Positions 10,119 through 19,610 of a DNA stretch of 64,000 nt are shown in pieces. The first letter of the stretch is position 1, and every line of letters begins with the position of its first letter. The stretch spans positions 720,501 through 784,500 of the forward strand of contig NZ_CP150919.1 in NCBI RefSeq assembly GCF_039909015.1, read 5' to 3'. Both the position numbers and the translations under genes were made by a program. The stretch comes from Pseudomonas grandcourensis. Lineage in GTDB: Bacteria > Pseudomonadota > Gammaproteobacteria > Pseudomonadales > Pseudomonadaceae. Below the pieces are notes generated by a model that saw only the letters and a list, made by a program, of their open reading frames with translations, ran no database searches and was not told the DNA's origin.

Positions 10119-11414
10119 TTATTCCTGATTTTCGCCACGCTCGCGGGCAATGGCGCGGTAGCCAATGTCCTTGCGATAGAAACAGCCTTCCCAGTCAATC
10201 GATGCCGCCAGCTTGTAGGCCTGCTGCTGCGCAGCATCAACGCTGGCACCCATGGCCGTGGCGCAAAGCACCCGACCACCGGCCGTTACGACTTGACCGT
10301 CCTTGAGCGCAGTGCCGGCGTGGAAGACTTTGCCTTCCAGTGCGGCGGCTGTATCCAGCCCCTTGATGGCCACGCCTTTAGCGTAGTCACCAGGATAGCC
10401 GCCAGCGGCCAGCACGATACCGACGCTCGGACGTGGATCCCATTGTGCTTCGACCTTGTCCAGCGCCTGGGCCAGAGCTGCTTCGACCAGCAGCACCAGG
10501 CTCGACTGCAAGCGCAGCATCACCGGTTGGGTCTCAGGGTCGCCAAAGCGGCAGTTGAATTCGATGACTTTTGGGTTGCCGGCCTTGTCGATCATCAGGC
10601 CAGCGTACAGGAAACCAGTGTAGACGTTGCCTTCCTCGGCCATGCCGCGCACGGTCGGCCAGATCACCAGGTCCATGACGCGCTTGTGCACTTCGGCGGT
10701 GACCACTGGCGCCGGGGAGTAAGCACCCATGCCACCGGTGTTCGGACCGGTGTCGCCGTCGCCGACGCGTTTGTGGTCCTGGCTGGTGGCCATCGGCAGC
10801 ACGTTCTTGCCGTCGACCATGACGATAAAGCTGGCTTCTTCGCCGTCAAGGAACTCTTCGATGACCACGCGCGAACCCGCATCGCCAAAGGCATTGCCCG
10901 CCAGCATGTCGCGCACGGCGTCTTCGGCTTCGGCCAGGGTCATGGCGACGATCACGCCTTTACCGGCGGCCAGGCCATCGGCCTTGATCACGATCGGAGC
11001 GCCTTTTTCACGCATATAAGCCAGGGCCGGCTCGATCTCGGTGAAGTTCTGGTAGTCGGCAGTCGGGATCTTGTGGCGAGCCAGGAAGTCCTTGGTGAAG
11101 GCTTTCGAACCTTCCAGCTGTGCGGCGCCAGCGGTCGGACCGAAGCAGTCCAGGCCACGGCTGCGGAACAGGTCCACAACACCGGCAACCAGTGGCACTT
11201 CAGGGCCAACGATGGTCAGGGAAACGTTTTTCTCGGCAAAGTCTGCCAGTTGTTCAAGCGCCAGTACGTCGATGGCGACGTTCTCGCACTTGGCTTCGAT
11301 GGCGGTACCGGCGTTGCCCGGAGCCACGAACACCTTCTGCACGCGCGGATCCTGAGCCACTTTCCAGGCCAGGGCGTGTTCACGGCCACCGCTGCCAATG
11401 ATCAAAACATTCAT
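10119..11414 (-). CDS. purD: Phosphoribosylamine-glycine ligase PurD
   Basis: A 431-residue ATP-grasp enzyme that joins 5-phosphoribosylamine and glycine, giving GAR, in purine synthesis. The N terminus has MNVLIIGSGGREHALAWK. The ATP-grasp core has PIVIKADGLAAGKGVIVA and the metal-binding EFNCRFGDPETQ segment. Length is normal. It lies 188 bases downstream of purH on the same strand, with a large nested inverted repeat in between. It starts at the ATG at 11414. Confidence 0.97.
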   Translation of the reverse strand: MNVLIIGSGGREHALAWKVAQDPRVQKVFVAPGNAGTAIEAKCENVAIDVLALEQLADFAEKNVSLTIVGPEVPLVAGVVDLFRSRGLDCFGPTAGAAQLEGSKAFTKDFLARHKIPTADYQNFTEIEPALAYMREKGAPIVIKADGLAAGKGVIVAMTLAEAEDAVRDMLAGNAFGDAGSRVVIEEFLDGEEASFIVMVDGKNVLPMATSQDHKRVGDGDTGPNTGGMGAYSPAPVVTAEVHKRVMDLVIWPTVRGMAEEGNVYTGFLYAGLMIDKAGNPKVIEFNCRFGDPETQPVMLRLQSSLVLLVEAALAQALDKVEAQWDPRPSVGIVLAAGGYPGDYAKGVAIKGLDTAAALEGKVFHAGTALKDGQVVTAGGRVLCATAMGASVDAAQQQAYKLAASIDWEGCFYRKDIGYRAIARERGENQE

Positions 11415-11482
11415 TTCAAAAACCTCGGATGACGCTAATTCTGTTTAGGACCCAAAGCGCTTCACGCCCTAGGAGGTTGCAA

Positions 11483-11585
11483 TGACGCCGGTAGATGCAA
11501 GGCGGAGCCCACCTCGATGAGCGGAGTTGCCTTCTGGCAATGAGCATCATCGAGGTGGGCTCCAACGCAGCAGATGCCGGCGTCA
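11483..11585. repeat. Three-tier nested inverted repeat between purH and purD
   Basis: Three concentric perfect arm pairs: TGACGCCGG (11483-11491) with CCGGCGTCA (11577-11585); GGAGCCCACCTCGATGA (11504-11520) with TCATCGAGGTGGGCTCC (11547-11563); and TTGCC (11527-11531) with GGCAA (11536-11540). Together they form one long hairpin with symmetric internal loops in the only sizeable gap of the purH-purD unit. There is no T-run. It could be a processing or stability element, or a small palindromic mobile element. Confidence 0.8.
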
Positions 11586-11602
11586 GTGCGACCGTTGCCG
11601 TA

Positions 11603-13210
11603 TTAGTGACGGAAGTGGCGCATGCCGGTGAATACCATCGCGATGCCGGCTTCGTCGGCAGCAGCAATCACTTCGGCATCACGCATCGAGCCGCCTGGCT
11701 GGATCACGGCAGTCACGCCCGCCTTGGCCGCATTGTCCAGACCGTCGCGGAACGGGAAGAAAGCGTCGGAAGCCATCACCGAACCGACTACCTGCAAGCC
11801 GGCATGTTCTGCTTTGATTGCAGCAATTCGTGCGGAGTTCACGCGGCTCATCTGGCCGGCGCCGACACCGATGGTCTGGCGATTCTTGGCGTAGACGATG
11901 GCGTTGGACTTCACGTACTTGGCGACTTTCCAGGCAAAGATCAGGTCGTGGATTTCCTGCTCGCTCGGTGCGCGCTTGGTCACCACTTTCAGGTCGTCGG
12001 CGCCGATCATGCCGATGTCGCGGCTCTGTACCAGCAGGCCACCGTTGACGCGCTTGTAGTCCCAGGCCGCCGCGCGGTCAGCCGACCACTCGCCGCAGGC
12101 CAGCAGGCGTACGTTGGCTTTGGCAGCGACGATGGCGCGGGCTTCTTCGCTGACGCTTGGGGCAATGATCACTTCGACGAACTGACGTTCGACGATGGCC
12201 TTGGCGGTCTCGGCGTCCAGTTCGCGGTTGAAGGCGATGATGCCGCCGAAGGCGGATTCGGTGTCGGTGGCGTAGGCCAGGTCGTAGGCCTTGCGGATGC
12301 CGCCTTCGGCATCAGGGCTGACAGCCACGCCGCACGGGTTGGCGTGCTTGACGATCACGCAGGCCGGCTTGACGAAGCTCTTCACGCATTCCAGCGCGGC
12401 GTCGGTGTCGGCCACGTTGTTGTACGACAGTTCCTTGCCTTGCAGCTGGGTCGCGGTGGCGATGCCGACTTCGGCAGGTTTGGCTTCAACATAGAACGCC
12501 GCGCTCTGGTGCGGGTTCTCGCCGTAGCGCATTTCCTGGGCCTTGATGAACTGGCTGTTGAAGGTGCGCGGGAATTCGCTGCGGCCGGAGGTCGAGAGGG
12601 TCTCGGCAGCCTGGTTCACGGTGCCCATGTAGTTGGCGATCATGCCGTCGTAAGCCGCGGTGTGCTCGAAGGCCTTGAGCATCAGGTCGAAACGCTGTGC
12701 GTAAGTCAGGCCGCCGGCTTTCAGATTTTCCAGAACGTTGGCGTAATCGCCGGCGTTCACCACGATCGCTACGTCTTTATGGTTTTTCGCTGCCGAACGA
12801 ACCATGGTCGGGCCACCGATGTCGATGTTCTCGATGGCGGTCGGCAGGTCGCAGCCTGGCTTGTTGATGGTGGCTTCGAACGGGTACAGGTTGACCGCTA
12901 CCAGGTCGATCGGCTTGATGCCGTGCTCGTTCATGATGGCGTCGTCGATACCGCGACGACCGAGGATACCGCCGTGGATTTTCGGGTGCAGGGTCTTCAC
13001 CCGGCCGTCCATCATTTCGGCAAAACCTGTGTAGTCCGCGACTTCCACTGCGGCAACGCCGTTGTCCTGCAGCAGCTTGAACGTCCCGCCGGTGGAGAGG
13101 ATCTCGACGCCCAGGGCTTCAAGCTCCTTGGCGAATTCGAGGATCCCGGTCTTGTCGGAAACGCTGATCAAGGCGCGGCGGATCGGCAGGCGGGTAGTCT
13201 GGTCGGTCAT
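11603..13210 (-). CDS. purH: Bifunctional AICAR transformylase/IMP cyclohydrolase PurH
   Basis: A 535-residue enzyme for the last two steps to IMP. The N-terminal methylglyoxal-synthase-like domain ([19 protein letters not shown] and [10 protein letters not shown]) is the cyclohydrolase. The rest is the formyltransferase, with [26 protein letters not shown] and [14 protein letters not shown] took the ATG at 13210 (MTDQTTRLP) rather than one 21 bases upstream, because it matches the family N terminus and has a GGA-containing site before it. It follows fis on the same strand, with a terminator-like hairpin in between. Confidence 0.97.
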   Translation of the reverse strand: MTDQTTRLPIRRALISVSDKTGILEFAKELEALGVEILSTGGTFKLLQDNGVAAVEVADYTGFAEMMDGRVKTLHPKIHGGILGRRGIDDAIMNEHGIKPIDLVAVNLYPFEATINKPGCDLPTAIENIDIGGPTMVRSAAKNHKDVAIVVNAGDYANVLENLKAGGLTYAQRFDLMLKAFEHTAAYDGMIANYMGTVNQAAETLSTSGRSEFPRTFNSQFIKAQEMRYGENPHQSAAFYVEAKPAEVGIATATQLQGKELSYNNVADTDAALECVKSFVKPACVIVKHANPCGVAVSPDAEGGIRKAYDLAYATDTESAFGGIIAFNRELDAETAKAIVERQFVEVIIAPSVSEEARAIVAAKANVRLLACGEWSADRAAAWDYKRVNGGLLVQSRDIGMIGADDLKVVTKRAPSEQEIHDLIFAWKVAKYVKSNAIVYAKNRQTIGVGAGQMSRVNSARIAAIKAEHAGLQVVGSVMASDAFFPFRDGLDNAAKAGVTAVIQPGGSMRDAEVIAAADEAGIAMVFTGMRHFRH

Positions 13211-13242
13211 CTCAATTTCCATCAAAAGCAAAGGAAGTCAGC

Positions 13243-13275
13243 AAAAAAGGCGACCGGTTTTACGCGGGCGCCTTT
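13243..13275 (-). terminator. Terminator or attenuator between fis and purH
   Basis: Read on the minus strand, AAAGGCG (13275-13269) pairs with CGCCTTT (13252-13246) and is followed by further T residues to 13243. It sits between the fis stop and the purH start, so it would end or attenuate dusB-fis transcripts before purH. Confidence 0.65.
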
Positions 13276-13292
13276 CTGGTTTGATTGAATGC

Positions 13293-13613
13293 TTACAACA
13301 AATCGTACTGCTTGAGTTTCTTGCGCAGCGTGCCCCGGTTAAGTCCGAGCATCTCGCTGGCCTTGGTCTGGTTGCCCTTGACGTAGCTCATCACGCACTC
13401 GAGCAGGGGGGCCTCGACTTCGGAGAGCACCAGGTTGTACACATCCGTGACGGCAGCGCCCTCAAGGTGGGCGAAATAATTGTGCAGCGCCTTCTCGACA
13501 CTCCCGCGAAGGGTCTGGCCTTCTTCGCTTGGCGTATTGAGGTGCTGTTTCAAATTCACGTTGTCGCTCACGGGTGTTGTTCCACTCACTAAAGTCTCGG
13601 TCATCATCGTCAT
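13293..13613 (-). CDS. fis: DNA-binding protein Fis
   Basis: A 106-residue nucleoid-associated protein that bends DNA and modulates rRNA and growth-phase genes. The C-terminal helix-turn-helix is clear: [27 protein letters not shown] region, residues about 80-106. The start is the ATG at 13613 ([11 protein letters not shown]), which overlaps the dusB stop as ATGA. Longer frames upstream lie inside dusB. The dusB-fis operon is a classic gammaproteobacterial arrangement. Confidence 0.96.
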   Translation of the reverse strand: MTMMTETLVSGTTPVSDNVNLKQHLNTPSEEGQTLRGSVEKALHNYFAHLEGAAVTDVYNLVLSEVEAPLLECVMSYVKGNQTKASEMLGLNRGTLRKKLKQYDLL

Positions 13614-14620
13614 GCGGCCACCCACTCTCCGTCCCCTGTCAGGCTCTTGTAACGCTCGGCGAAAAACGCACGAACGTTGGCGCATTGTGTATCCGTACCA
13701 TCCAAACGATTGAAGTGGGCGCGAAACTCCCTGGCGCCCGGCAGGGTTGCGAGATACCAGCCCACATGCTTTCGAGCAATGCGCACACCCATGACATCAC
13801 CATAGAAGGCGTGAAGGGCAGCCAGATGCTCTAGCAGAATGCGTTCCACCTCGATCAATTCCAGCGCCGGGAGCTTCTCGCCGGTACGCAGGAAATGGTC
13901 GATCTCGCGAAAAATCCACGGCCGCCCCTGGGCAGCCCGGCCAATCAACAGGCCATCGGCACCGGTCGCGTCGAGCACGTACCGGGCTTTTTCCGGCGAA
14001 TCGATATCGCCATTGGCGAAGACCGGAATCGACACTGCCTGCTTGATCGCGGCAATGGTGTCGTACTCGGCTTCACCTGTGTACAGGTCGGCACGGGTGC
14101 GGCCATGCACCGCCAGCGCCGTAATGCCTGCCTGTTCGGCGATCTTCGCCACCGTCAGGCCGTTCTTGTTGTCCCGGTCCCAACCGGTGCGGATCTTCAG
14201 GGTAACCGGCACATCGACCGCAGCCACGACGGCCTGCAGGATCTCGGTTACCAGGGGTTCATCCTTCAACAGTGCGGAACCGGCAGCCTTGTTGCAGACT
14301 TTTTTTGCCGGACAGCCCATGTTGATATCAATGATCTGTGCACCCATTTCAACGTTGGCACGGGCGGCGTCCGCCAGCATCTGCGCGTCCCCACCGGCGA
14401 TCTGTACCGAGCGTGGCTCGGGATCACCTTCGTGGATCATGCGCATGCGCGACTTGCGGGTGTTCCACAAACTCATGTCACTGGTGACCATTTCCGAGAC
14501 GACCAGTCCCGCGCCCAAGCGCTTGCACAGCTGACGAAAGGGCTGGTCGGTGACTCCCGCCATGGGGGCGAGAATCAAGTTGTTATGTAATGTGTAAGGG
14601 CCGATGCGTACCGCCGACAT
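13610..14620 (-). CDS. dusB: tRNA-dihydrouridine synthase DusB
   Basis: A 336-residue FMN enzyme that reduces specific uridines in tRNA to dihydrouridine using NADPH. Marks are [20 protein letters not shown] at the N terminus, the catalytic-cysteine motif [15 protein letters not shown], the LKIRTGWD segment and the FMN phosphate site [18 protein letters not shown]. It is coupled to fis by a 4-base overlap. Length is normal. Confidence 0.96.
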   Translation of the reverse strand: MSAVRIGPYTLHNNLILAPMAGVTDQPFRQLCKRLGAGLVVSEMVTSDMSLWNTRKSRMRMIHEGDPEPRSVQIAGGDAQMLADAARANVEMGAQIIDINMGCPAKKVCNKAAGSALLKDEPLVTEILQAVVAAVDVPVTLKIRTGWDRDNKNGLTVAKIAEQAGITALAVHGRTRADLYTGEAEYDTIAAIKQAVSIPVFANGDIDSPEKARYVLDATGADGLLIGRAAQGRPWIFREIDHFLRTGEKLPALELIEVERILLEHLAALHAFYGDVMGVRIARKHVGWYLATLPGAREFRAHFNRLDGTDTQCANVRAFFAERYKSLTGDGEWVAA

Positions 14621-14671
14621 AGGACTTCCCTGTTGTGGGGCCGGATCATGAGAGTTCGAAAAAGGGTTGGC

Positions 14672-14700
14672 ATGATACCCGCTCTCGATGACTGGATAAA
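14672..14700 (-). promoter_or_regulatory. Possible dusB-fis promoter
   Basis: On the minus strand a TTTATC hexamer (14700-14695) and a TATCAT hexamer (14677-14672) are separated by exactly 17 bases, about 50 bases upstream of the dusB ATG. The -35 match is poor. This is motif inference only. Confidence 0.35.
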
Positions 14701-14803
14701 GGCTGAATTGAACAAATTCTGAACAGTTATTCTGTTATTACCCGTGGTTTGGTTTGCCTGGGCAGTCAGAAAGCCGACGTGAATCCGGGAGCAATGAAGC
14801 GTT

Positions 14804-16057
14804 TCACTCCGGAGAGTGAAAGCTCAGACTGTAGTTCACGGCCTTGGCGCCTGGGTCGAGAATGTCCAGTGCGATGTGGATCGGCGTTTGTGGTGGCATT
14901 TCCGCCATGCCTTCGAGATCGCCATTGAGGTACTCGCCAGGCTTGAAGCGTCGACTGGCGATCAGATGGCCATTGAGGTCGGCGAAGCGCAGTTCCAGCA
15001 GCGGGAAGGGCTGGGAGAAGGGCGCGCGGTTATAGATGATCGCATCGACCACCAGGGCGCCATTGAACTCGGGATGGCTGCGCACCACCAGGTTGCTGCT
15101 TTTGATCTTCGCGATGTCGACTTTGGAGGGCACGGTGCAGCCGATTTGCGGGCACAGTTGCTGGAACCACGGGCGATATTGATCCTGTCGCGCCAGTTCG
15201 TCGAAATGGTAGGCGATGTACTGGCCGGCGAGGGCGCCAGCGGCAATCAGCACCAGCAGCAACCAGAACAGGCGTCGGCCCCAGGGCGAGCGGCGTTTTT
15301 GCCAGTCCAGTTGCAGCGGGTCGTCGGTCAGGTCTTGCAGCATTTCGGCGCGCCCGCCCGGTTCACTGCGTTCGCGTCGCTTGCGCAGCGGCTCGATCGA
15401 AGGCAGGTTGTCGTCGATTTCGCTCTCGTCGGCCGCCGACAGGCGTTCGTGGTTCAGCGGCGCATCGAGAGGGTCGTGCAATCGCAAATGGGGTGGCTGC
15501 GGTTCGTCGTCGAGATCAACCGGCTCCAGGGACAGCGAAGGTTCGGTGCGCGAGGCTTTGCTCGGTTCGACCGTCGGCTCTGGCGTGTCAAGGCTGTCGA
15601 GCGGTTCGTCGAGTTGCGCACGATCAGCCGCCGACTCACTGAACAGGCTGTCGGACCACTGCTCCTGTTCATCCTGCTCGTTGCTGTCGCGACGGGCGCT
15701 CAGCGAGTCCTCGCGATGGCGGCCGAACTCGGTGGTTGGCTGAATTTCCCGCTGTTCGAGCCGGGCGAGTTCTTCGTCGAGGTCGAGACTGTCCAGGTCC
15801 AGTTCGGTCGCGCTCCATTGCTTTTGGCTGATGGCGCGCGGCGGTGATGGCTCAAGGGGTTCCTCAGGCTGCACCGGCGGGAGCGGCGTCGCGACCGGTG
15901 CTTCCTTACCGGCCTGCTCAAGCAGCTGCTTGGCAGCATTGAACACCTGCAGGCAGGAGCCGCAACGAACTACCCCGCGAGCCACGCTCAACTGGGCATG
16001 GCTGACGCGGAAGCTGGTTTGGCAATGCGGGCACTGGGTGACGAAGCTGTCGGTCAT
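14804..16057 (-). CDS. Zinc-ribbon DUF3426 membrane protein
   Basis: A 417-residue protein with an MJ0042-type zinc finger at the N terminus (CPHC at about residue 9 and CGSC at about 33). A long acidic, low-complexity linker follows, then one membrane helix near residue 270 (RRLFWLLLVLIAAGALAGQY) and a C-terminal DUF3426 domain. Function is unknown. It is predicted to sit in the inner membrane with the zinc ribbon in the cytoplasm. It lies between prmA and dusB on the same strand, a position I recall as conserved in Pseudomonas. Confidence 0.82.
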   Translation of the reverse strand: MTDSFVTQCPHCQTSFRVSHAQLSVARGVVRCGSCLQVFNAAKQLLEQAGKEAPVATPLPPVQPEEPLEPSPPRAISQKQWSATELDLDSLDLDEELARLEQREIQPTTEFGRHREDSLSARRDSNEQDEQEQWSDSLFSESAADRAQLDEPLDSLDTPEPTVEPSKASRTEPSLSLEPVDLDDEPQPPHLRLHDPLDAPLNHERLSAADESEIDDNLPSIEPLRKRRERSEPGGRAEMLQDLTDDPLQLDWQKRRSPWGRRLFWLLLVLIAAGALAGQYIAYHFDELARQDQYRPWFQQLCPQIGCTVPSKVDIAKIKSSNLVVRSHPEFNGALVVDAIIYNRAPFSQPFPLLELRFADLNGHLIASRRFKPGEYLNGDLEGMAEMPPQTPIHIALDILDPGAKAVNYSLSFHSPE

Positions 16058-16087
16058 GCGGCGATCCGGATTATGCAGACGCTCATT

Positions 16088-16966
16088 CTAGCGCCGACGG
16101 CCAGTGATGCGCACCCAGCCATCGCGATTGGCGATCGGGTCCAGATCAAAGTCCTTGGCGTAGGCGGCAGCGACTTCATCACCCTGTTCGGCGAGGATGC
16201 CCGACAGCGCGAGGCGACCACCCGGCTTGACCAGGCTGGACAACTGCGGTGCCAGGGAAACCAGCGGGCCGGCGAGAATGTTGGCCACCAGCACGTCGGC
16301 CTGGACCTGCGGCAGGTCTTGCGGCAGATACAGTGGGAACAGCTCATCGGCGATACCGTTGCGCCCGGCGTTGTCGCGGGAGGCTTCCAGCGCCTGCACG
16401 TCGATATCGGTGCCCACGGCTTCCTTGGCTCCCAGCAACAGCGCGGCAATTGCCAGAATCCCCGAGCCGCAACCGAAGTCCAGCACGTTGCAGCCTTTCA
16501 GATCCTGACCGTCAAGCCATTCCAGGCACAGCGCGGTGGTCGGGTGGGTGCCGGTGCCGAACGCCAGGCCCGGGTCCAGCAGCAGATTCACGGCATCCGG
16601 TTCCGGTGCGGCGTGCCAGCTCGGCACGATCCACAGGCGCTGGCCGAATTGCATTGGCTGGAAACCGTCCATCCAACTGCGTTCCCAGTCCTGGTCTTCG
16701 ATCACTTCGCTGTGGTGCTCGGGCAGCGGGCTGCCGGTCAGCAGCTCCAGGTGGGCCAGCACCGGGCCTGGCTCGGTGCCACCTTCGAACAGGGCCAGTA
16801 GGTGCGTATGGGACCACAGCGGCGTGGTGTTGAGTTCCGGCTCGAAGATCGGCTGATCTTCGGCGTCCATGAAGGTCACCGACACGGCGCCCACTTCAAG
16901 GAACGCGTCTTCATAGGTTTCGGCTTGTTCTGGGCTGATGGCGAGACGTACTTGCAGCCAAGGCAT
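16088..16966 (-). CDS. prmA: Ribosomal protein L11 methyltransferase PrmA
   Basis: A 292-residue SAM-dependent enzyme that trimethylates residues of ribosomal protein L11. The methyltransferase motifs are [41 protein letters not shown] and [14 protein letters not shown] chose the ATG at 16966 ([11 protein letters not shown]), which gives the normal family N terminus. The frame runs open for 31 more codons upstream but without similarity. It is upstream of the DUF3426 gene with a 30-base gap, so the two probably form one unit. Confidence 0.95.
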   Translation of the reverse strand: MPWLQVRLAISPEQAETYEDAFLEVGAVSVTFMDAEDQPIFEPELNTTPLWSHTHLLALFEGGTEPGPVLAHLELLTGSPLPEHHSEVIEDQDWERSWMDGFQPMQFGQRLWIVPSWHAAPEPDAVNLLLDPGLAFGTGTHPTTALCLEWLDGQDLKGCNVLDFGCGSGILAIAALLLGAKEAVGTDIDVQALEASRDNAGRNGIADELFPLYLPQDLPQVQADVLVANILAGPLVSLAPQLSSLVKPGGRLALSGILAEQGDEVAAAYAKDFDLDPIANRDGWVRITGRRR

Positions 16967-17119
16967 GGCGGGCACCTTTGAAAAATATTGATTGCAGCCT
17001 AGCGGGCTGCGGGAAGCGCGCAAGTTTACGCGAGAGAGTGGGTTTTGTGGGAGCTGCATTCGCTGCGCAGATGTTGAGCGAAGCAGGGCCCTGTGGGATC
17101 TGAGTTACTTCCAGATACA

Positions 17120-17145
17120 ACAAAGCCGCCCGAAGGCGGCTTTGT
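17120..17145 (-). terminator. Terminator of the accB-accC unit
   Basis: A perfect 11-bp stem, ACAAAGCCGCC with GGCGGCTTTGT, has a 4-base loop and starts 15 bases after the accC stop. Reading the minus strand, the distal arm ends in TTTGT and is followed by TGTATC. It is symmetric enough to act in both directions. Confidence 0.8.
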
Positions 17146-17160
17146 CGATGGGGTCGAAGC

Positions 17161-18519
17161 TTAGTGCTTCTCGCCGGCCAGCTTGTGCTCGAGGTAGTGA
17201 ATGTTCACGCCCCCTTTGCAGAAGCCTTCATCGCGGGTCAGGTCGCGGTGCAGCGGGATGTTGGTCTTGATCCCGTCGACCACGATTTCGTCCAGCGCAT
17301 TGCGCATGCGCGCCATGGCTTCGTCACGGGTTGCCCCGTAAGTGATCAGCTTGCCGATCAACGAATCGTAGTTCGGCGGAACGGCATAGCCACTGTACAG
17401 GTGCGAGTCGACGCGAACGCCGTTGCCGCCTGGAGCGTGGAAATGCTTGACCGTGCCCGGGCTCGGCATGAAGGTTTTCGGGTCTTCGGCGTTGATCCGG
17501 CATTCCAGCGCGTGACCGCGGATGACCACGTCATCCTGGGTGAACGACAGCTTGTTGCCGGCGGCGATGCTGAGCATCTCCTTGACGATGTCGATGCCGG
17601 TGACCATTTCCGAAACCGGGTGCTCTACCTGGACACGAGTGTTCATCTCGATGAAGTAGAAGTGACCGTTTTCGTACAGGAACTCGAAAGTGCCTGCGCC
17701 ACGGTAGCCGATGTCGATGCAAGCCTTGACGCAGCGTGCGAGTACTTCCTCACGCGCGTTCTCGTCGATGCCCGGTGCCGGCGCTTCTTCAAGAACCTTC
17801 TGGTGGCGACGTTGCAGCGAGCAGTCGCGGTCACCCAGATGGATAGCCTGGCCCTGGCCATCGGAAAGTACCTGGACTTCCACGTGACGTGGGTTGGTCA
17901 GGAACTTTTCCAGATAGACCATCGGGTTGCCGAACGCTGCGCCCGCTTCGGAGCGGGTCAGTTTGGCCGAGGAAATCAGGTCTTCTTCTTTATGCACGAC
18001 GCGCATGCCGCGACCACCGCCGCCGCCAGCGGCCTTGATGATCACCGGGTAACCGACTTCGCGACCAATGCGCAGAGCGGTTTCTTCGTCTTCCGGCAGC
18101 GGGCCGTCAGAGCCCGGTACAGTCGGTACGCCGGCAGCGATCATGGCGTGCTTGGCCGATACCTTGTCGCCCATCAGGCGAATGGTTTCGGCTTTCGGGC
18201 CAATGAACGCAAAGCCGGATTTCTCGACCTGCTCGGCGAAGTCGGCGTTTTCCGCAAGGAAGCCGTAGCCCGGGTGAATGGCGGTGGCGCCAGTCACTTC
18301 GGCCGCGGCAATGATTGCCGGAATGTGCAGGTAGGAGTGGGCGGCCGATGCCGGACCGATGCAGACGGATTCGTCTGCCAGGCCCAGGTGCATCAGTTCC
18401 TTGTCAGCCTTGGAGTAAACGGCGACGGTCTTGATGCCCATCTCTTTGCAGGCGCGCAGGATCCGCAGGGCGATCTCACCGCGGTTGGCGATCAGAACTT
18501 TTTCCAACTTCGCAGTCAT
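17161..18519 (-). CDS. accC: Biotin carboxylase AccC
   Basis: A 452-residue ATP-grasp subunit of acetyl-CoA carboxylase that carboxylates biotin on AccB, the entry step of fatty acid synthesis. Visible motifs are [55 protein letters not shown] and [14 protein letters not shown]. The ATG at 18519 has a GGAGAG site. The longer frame would run into accB. The gene follows accB by 17 bases. Confidence 0.97.
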   Translation of the reverse strand: MTAKLEKVLIANRGEIALRILRACKEMGIKTVAVYSKADKELMHLGLADESVCIGPASAAHSYLHIPAIIAAAEVTGATAIHPGYGFLAENADFAEQVEKSGFAFIGPKAETIRLMGDKVSAKHAMIAAGVPTVPGSDGPLPEDEETALRIGREVGYPVIIKAAGGGGGRGMRVVHKEEDLISSAKLTRSEAGAAFGNPMVYLEKFLTNPRHVEVQVLSDGQGQAIHLGDRDCSLQRRHQKVLEEAPAPGIDENAREEVLARCVKACIDIGYRGAGTFEFLYENGHFYFIEMNTRVQVEHPVSEMVTGIDIVKEMLSIAAGNKLSFTQDDVVIRGHALECRINAEDPKTFMPSPGTVKHFHAPGGNGVRVDSHLYSGYAVPPNYDSLIGKLITYGATRDEAMARMRNALDEIVVDGIKTNIPLHRDLTRDEGFCKGGVNIHYLEHKLAGEKH

Positions 18520-18536
18520 CAAAGGCTCTCCGCGGT

Positions 18537-18998
18537 TCAAACGATGGTGAACAGCGGTTGGTCGTACTCAACCGGCTGGCCGTCTTCGACGAGGATGGAT
18601 TCGATCACACCGCTGGTTTCAGCTTCGATGTGGTTCATCATCTTCATGGCTTCAACGATGCACAGGGTGTCGCCTTTCTTCACGGTCTGGCCGACTTCCA
18701 CGAAGGACGGCGAGCTTGGCGAAGACTTGCGATAGAACGTACCGACCATCGGCGAACGGGCAACGGTGCCGTTCAGTGCTGGCGCGGCGGCAGCAGCAGG
18801 TGCAGCAGCAGCCGGAGCGGCGGCAGCGACAGGCGCGGCAACCGGAGCATGCATTGGAGCTGGCGCGTAGTACTGCTGAGCCGGGGTCTTGCTATGACGG
18901 CTGATGCGTACGGACTCTTCGCCTTCCTTGATCTCGAGCTCGTCGATGCCGGACTCTTCCAGCAATTCGATTAGTTTCTTAACTTTACGGATATCCAT
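18537..18998 (-). CDS. accB: Biotin carboxyl carrier protein AccB
   Basis: A 153-residue carrier that shuttles the carboxyl group between AccC and the carboxyltransferase. It starts [18 protein letters not shown]. An Ala/Pro-rich flexible linker spans about residues 42-80. The biotinyl domain carries the target lysine Lys119 in VEAMKMMN. It sits in an aroQ-accB-accC cluster, 24 bases after aroQ. Confidence 0.97.
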   Translation of the reverse strand: MDIRKVKKLIELLEESGIDELEIKEGEESVRISRHSKTPAQQYYAPAPMHAPVAAPVAAAAPAAAAPAAAAAPALNGTVARSPMVGTFYRKSSPSSPSFVEVGQTVKKGDTLCIVEAMKMMNHIEAETSGVIESILVEDGQPVEYDQPLFTIV

Positions 18999-19022
18999 GA
19001 ATCATCAACTCCCAAGGGTCGG

Positions 19023-19478
19023 TCAGGGGCGGTTAACTTGTTGTTCAAGCTGTTCCAGGGCGGCCTCCAGGGCCAGTCGATAACCGCTGGCGCCAAGGCC
19101 GCAGATCACTCCCACCGCTACATCGGAGAAGTAAGAGTGATGGCGGAAAGGTTCGCGTTTGTGCACGTTAGACAAATGCACTTCGATGAATGGGATGCTC
19201 ACCGCCAGCAGCGCGTCACGTAATGCGACACTTGTATGTGTAAAAGCTGCTGGGTTGATCAAAATGAAGTCCACACCTTCGCTGCGGGCAGCGTGGATGC
19301 GGTCGATCAATTCGTACTCGGCGTTGCTTTGCAGGTGCAGCAAATGGTGACCGGCTTCGCGGGCACGGCGTTCCAGGTCCTGGTTGATCTGCGCCAGCGT
19401 CGTGGCACCGTAGGTGCCCGGTTCACGAGTGCCGAGCAGGTTCAGGTTGGGTCCGTGCAGAACGAGTAGCGTCGCCAT
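19023..19478 (-). CDS. aroQ: Type II 3-dehydroquinate dehydratase AroQ
   Basis: A 151-residue enzyme of the shikimate pathway that dehydrates 3-dehydroquinate. The signature motifs are all present: [20 protein letters not shown] near the N terminus (with the catalytic Tyr), [17 protein letters not shown] with the catalytic His, and [17 protein letters not shown]. It is the first gene of the aroQ-accB-accC cluster, whose promoter should lie in the 132-base gap after dsbD. I could not pick one out there. Confidence 0.97.
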   Translation of the reverse strand: MATLLVLHGPNLNLLGTREPGTYGATTLAQINQDLERRAREAGHHLLHLQSNAEYELIDRIHAARSEGVDFILINPAAFTHTSVALRDALLAVSIPFIEVHLSNVHKREPFRHHSYFSDVAVGVICGLGASGYRLALEAALEQLEQQVNRP

Positions 19479-19610
19479 CGGCGGTTCCTATGTTATCTGT
19501 GAGCAATTGTCAGAACCCGGCGACTATGCCGCAAAGCCTTTGTGACTGTCCAGTTCTCTGCAATAGCCAGCACGATGACCGATGTTTGCGCGAAATATAT
19601 GACTGCTTGA

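Noticed and set aside
11495..13288. A 597-codon plus-strand frame opposite purH
   Set aside because: Shadow of purH. It also reads through the nested palindrome.
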